Positions 63,001 through 64,000 of a DNA stretch of 64,000 nucleotides are shown here, one piece after another; positions within the stretch are counted from its first letter, which is position 1, and every line of letters starts with the position of its first letter. Made by a program: the position numbers and the translations under genes. The notes beneath the pieces are model-generated. The model had not been told where the DNA came from and ran no database searches. It worked only from the letters and a program-made list of their open reading frames with translations. This DNA comes from Streptomyces sp. NBC_00483 (lineage in GTDB: Bacteria > Actinomycetota > Actinomycetes > Streptomycetales > Streptomycetaceae): the NCBI RefSeq assembly GCF_036013745.1, contig NZ_CP107880.1:5518001-5582000 (forward strand), read 5' to 3'.

Positions 63001-63644
63001 AGCTCGTCGTCGTGTCGGCGGGGCTGAGTGCTCCGTCGTCCACGCGGCTGCTGGCCGATCGGCTGGCTGCCGCGACCACGGAGCACGTGGACGGGGAGGT
63101 CGAGGTGCTCGAACTGCGTGACTACGCCACGGAGATCGCCCAGCACTTCGTCACCGGTTTCCCGCCGGTCCGGCTGGCCGCCGCGCTCGATGCGGTGGCG
63201 GCGGCGGACGGGTTGATCGCGGTGACCCCGGTCTTCTCCGCCTCGTACAGCGGCCTGTTCAAATCGTTCTTCGACCTGATCGACAAGGATGCGCTGACGG
63301 GGAAGCCGGTGCTCGTCGGCGCGACCGGCGGCACGGCCCGCCACTCGCTCGTGACCGAGCACGCACTGCGCCCGCTCTTCACGTACCTCCGGGCCGTCGT
63401 CCTCCCGACCGCCGTGTACGCGGCGTCGGAGGACTGGGGCGAGGAGGGCCTTGCCGCTCGTATCGCGCGGGCGGGTGGGGAGTTGGCGCGGTTCATGGGG
63501 CCTCCCGCGCAGGCCCCCGACGTGGACACGGCGTCGGCGATCGCCCCGCGCTCACTGCACGGCGCGATCACGTCCGTGGACCCGGAGGACGGCTTCGAGG
63601 TCGTCCCCTTCGCGGAACGCCTGGAGGCGCTGCGGGTCGGGTGA
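62997..63644 (+). CDS. NADPH-dependent FMN reductase (CE1759-like)
   Basis: 215 residues from GTG 62997, overlapping the previous stop by 4 bp, with AGGGAG upstream. Flavodoxin-like fold: VVVSAGLSAPSSTRLLADRL at the start, VTPVFSASYSGLFKSFFDLID near 77 and KPVLVGATGGTARHSL near 102. It reduces FMN with NAD(P)H for the LLM monooxygenase, a two-component system. The pair matches CE1758/CE1759. The tail carries a Ser/Asp loop ending VVPFAERLEAL. Confidence 0.9.
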   Translation: MKLVVVSAGLSAPSSTRLLADRLAAATTEHVDGEVEVLELRDYATEIAQHFVTGFPPVRLAAALDAVAAADGLIAVTPVFSASYSGLFKSFFDLIDKDALTGKPVLVGATGGTARHSLVTEHALRPLFTYLRAVVLPTAVYAASEDWGEEGLAARIARAGGELARFMGPPAQAPDVDTASAIAPRSLHGAITSVDPEDGFEVVPFAERLEALRVG

Positions 63645-63743
63645 CGCCGCGGTTCTACTTACGCGGGACCGGGGGCCGGGCCTGTACCGGGGCCGGCCCT
63701 CGCCGTTCTCGTCACGCGGCACCGGGGCGCCGCCTTGCCCACC

Positions 63744-63762
63744 CTGCCGCCCTAGGCGGCAG
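63744..63762. terminator. 8-bp hairpin
   Basis: CTGCCGCC-CTA-GGCGGCAG, perfect stem, 100 bp after the FMN-reductase stop. Confidence 0.5.
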
Positions 63763-63880
63763 ATTGCCCAAGTCGGCGGCGGTCGACCGCAGTGGGCGGG
63801 AGCCGTCCTTGCGGTCACGGACCCAAGGCGGGTGCGGTCGACCGTTATGGGCGGGGACGGGGCCATCGGCGGAGGCTGGG

Positions 63881-63942
63881 CAAATCAAGCCCCGCCTGTG
63901 GACGATAGCCCGCGGGGTCCGGGGCGGAGCCCCGTGGCGTAG
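63881..63942. repeat. dispersed GC-rich element, copy 5
   Basis: Core GGGGTCCGGGGCGGAGCCCC at 63914-63933, with the CAAATCAAGCCCCGCC lead-in that is also found in copy 4. Confidence 0.8.
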
Positions 63943-64000
63943 GCAACACCCGGTCACCGCACCGCGCGCCGCACCCGCCTCTCCGCCCGCGCGCCCAGCT

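Larger units (their letters stand above)
63645..64000. other. 356-bp region with hairpins and repeats, no gene seen
   Basis: Holds a GGGGCCGG-rich hairpin near 63674-63702, the perfect CTGCCGCC-CTA-GGCGGCAG hairpin at 63744-63762, two GCGGTCGACCG units near 63778 and 63834, and copy 5 of the dispersed element. No reading frame here has good codon bias. Confidence 0.6.

Overview
This window is chromosomal DNA from a high-GC actinomycete, almost certainly Streptomyces. The evidence is the strong G/C bias at third codon positions, many GTG starts, leaderless -10/start arrangements, and typical families (ECF sigma with zinc-finger anti-sigma, STAS antagonist, HATPase anti-sigma protein, DUF3558 lipoproteins, DUF2637 protein, class I lysyl-tRNA synthetase). 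No rRNA, tRNA, CRISPR array, transposase or phage gene was seen.

Layout. 0-9.6 kb is conserved housekeeping and regulation: a TPR-like HTH regulator, a Pro/Gln-rich membrane protein, an orphan solute-binding lipoprotein, a SCO4402-type protein, purU, an anti-sigma/sigma pair, a STAS protein and an EF-hand protein. 9.7-42.6 kb is a large catabolic island for acyl-CoA chemistry. It has two AMP-forming CoA ligases (one FadD3-like), an NDP-forming acyl-CoA ligase, four acyl-CoA dehydrogenases (two as an adjacent large/small pair), two enoyl-CoA hydratases, two thiolase-fold lipid-transfer proteins, two DUF35 zinc-ribbon/OB-fold proteins, an SDR, a zinc alcohol dehydrogenase, a flavin reductase, an amidohydrolase, a cyclase-family hydrolase, a flavin monooxygenase and a TetR regulator. 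Some genes in this stretch look unconnected (MFS, GlxA-type regulator, GNAT, PNPOx, VOC, PQQ-propeller kinase, HATPase). 42.6-50.7 kb holds a LuxR/ATPase regulator, a PH-domain protein flanked by 44-bp direct repeats, a P-loop kinase, a DUF4232 lipoprotein, a membrane HTH protein and an MFS/TetR efflux pair. 50.7-64 kb holds argS and lysS (divergent), DUF2637 and DUF3558 proteins, rtcB, an SDR, AraC and DinB-like proteins and a luciferase-like monooxygenase/FMN reductase pair.

Main observation. Twelve copies of one 17-bp palindrome, consensus WCTGACGNNNCGTCAGW, lie in or beside the promoters of nearly every island operon, several directly on the -10 or start site, and I noticed no full copy elsewhere in the window. 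This defines a local regulon. The best candidate for its repressor is the TetR protein at 33730-34377. Two lipid-transfer/DUF35 modules resemble the Ltp2-ChsH2 retro-aldolase of steroid side-chain breakdown, and the second AMP ligase resembles FadD3, so the island probably degrades a branched or alicyclic carboxylic acid, possibly terpenoid or steroid-derived. No ring-opening steroid enzymes (KstD, KshA, HsaC) or Mce transporter are present, so the substrate is open.

Second theme. A dispersed GC-rich element with core GGGGTCCGGGGCNGAGCCCC occurs five times. Four copies are intergenic and one lies in frame inside the membrane HTH protein, where it encodes a linker.
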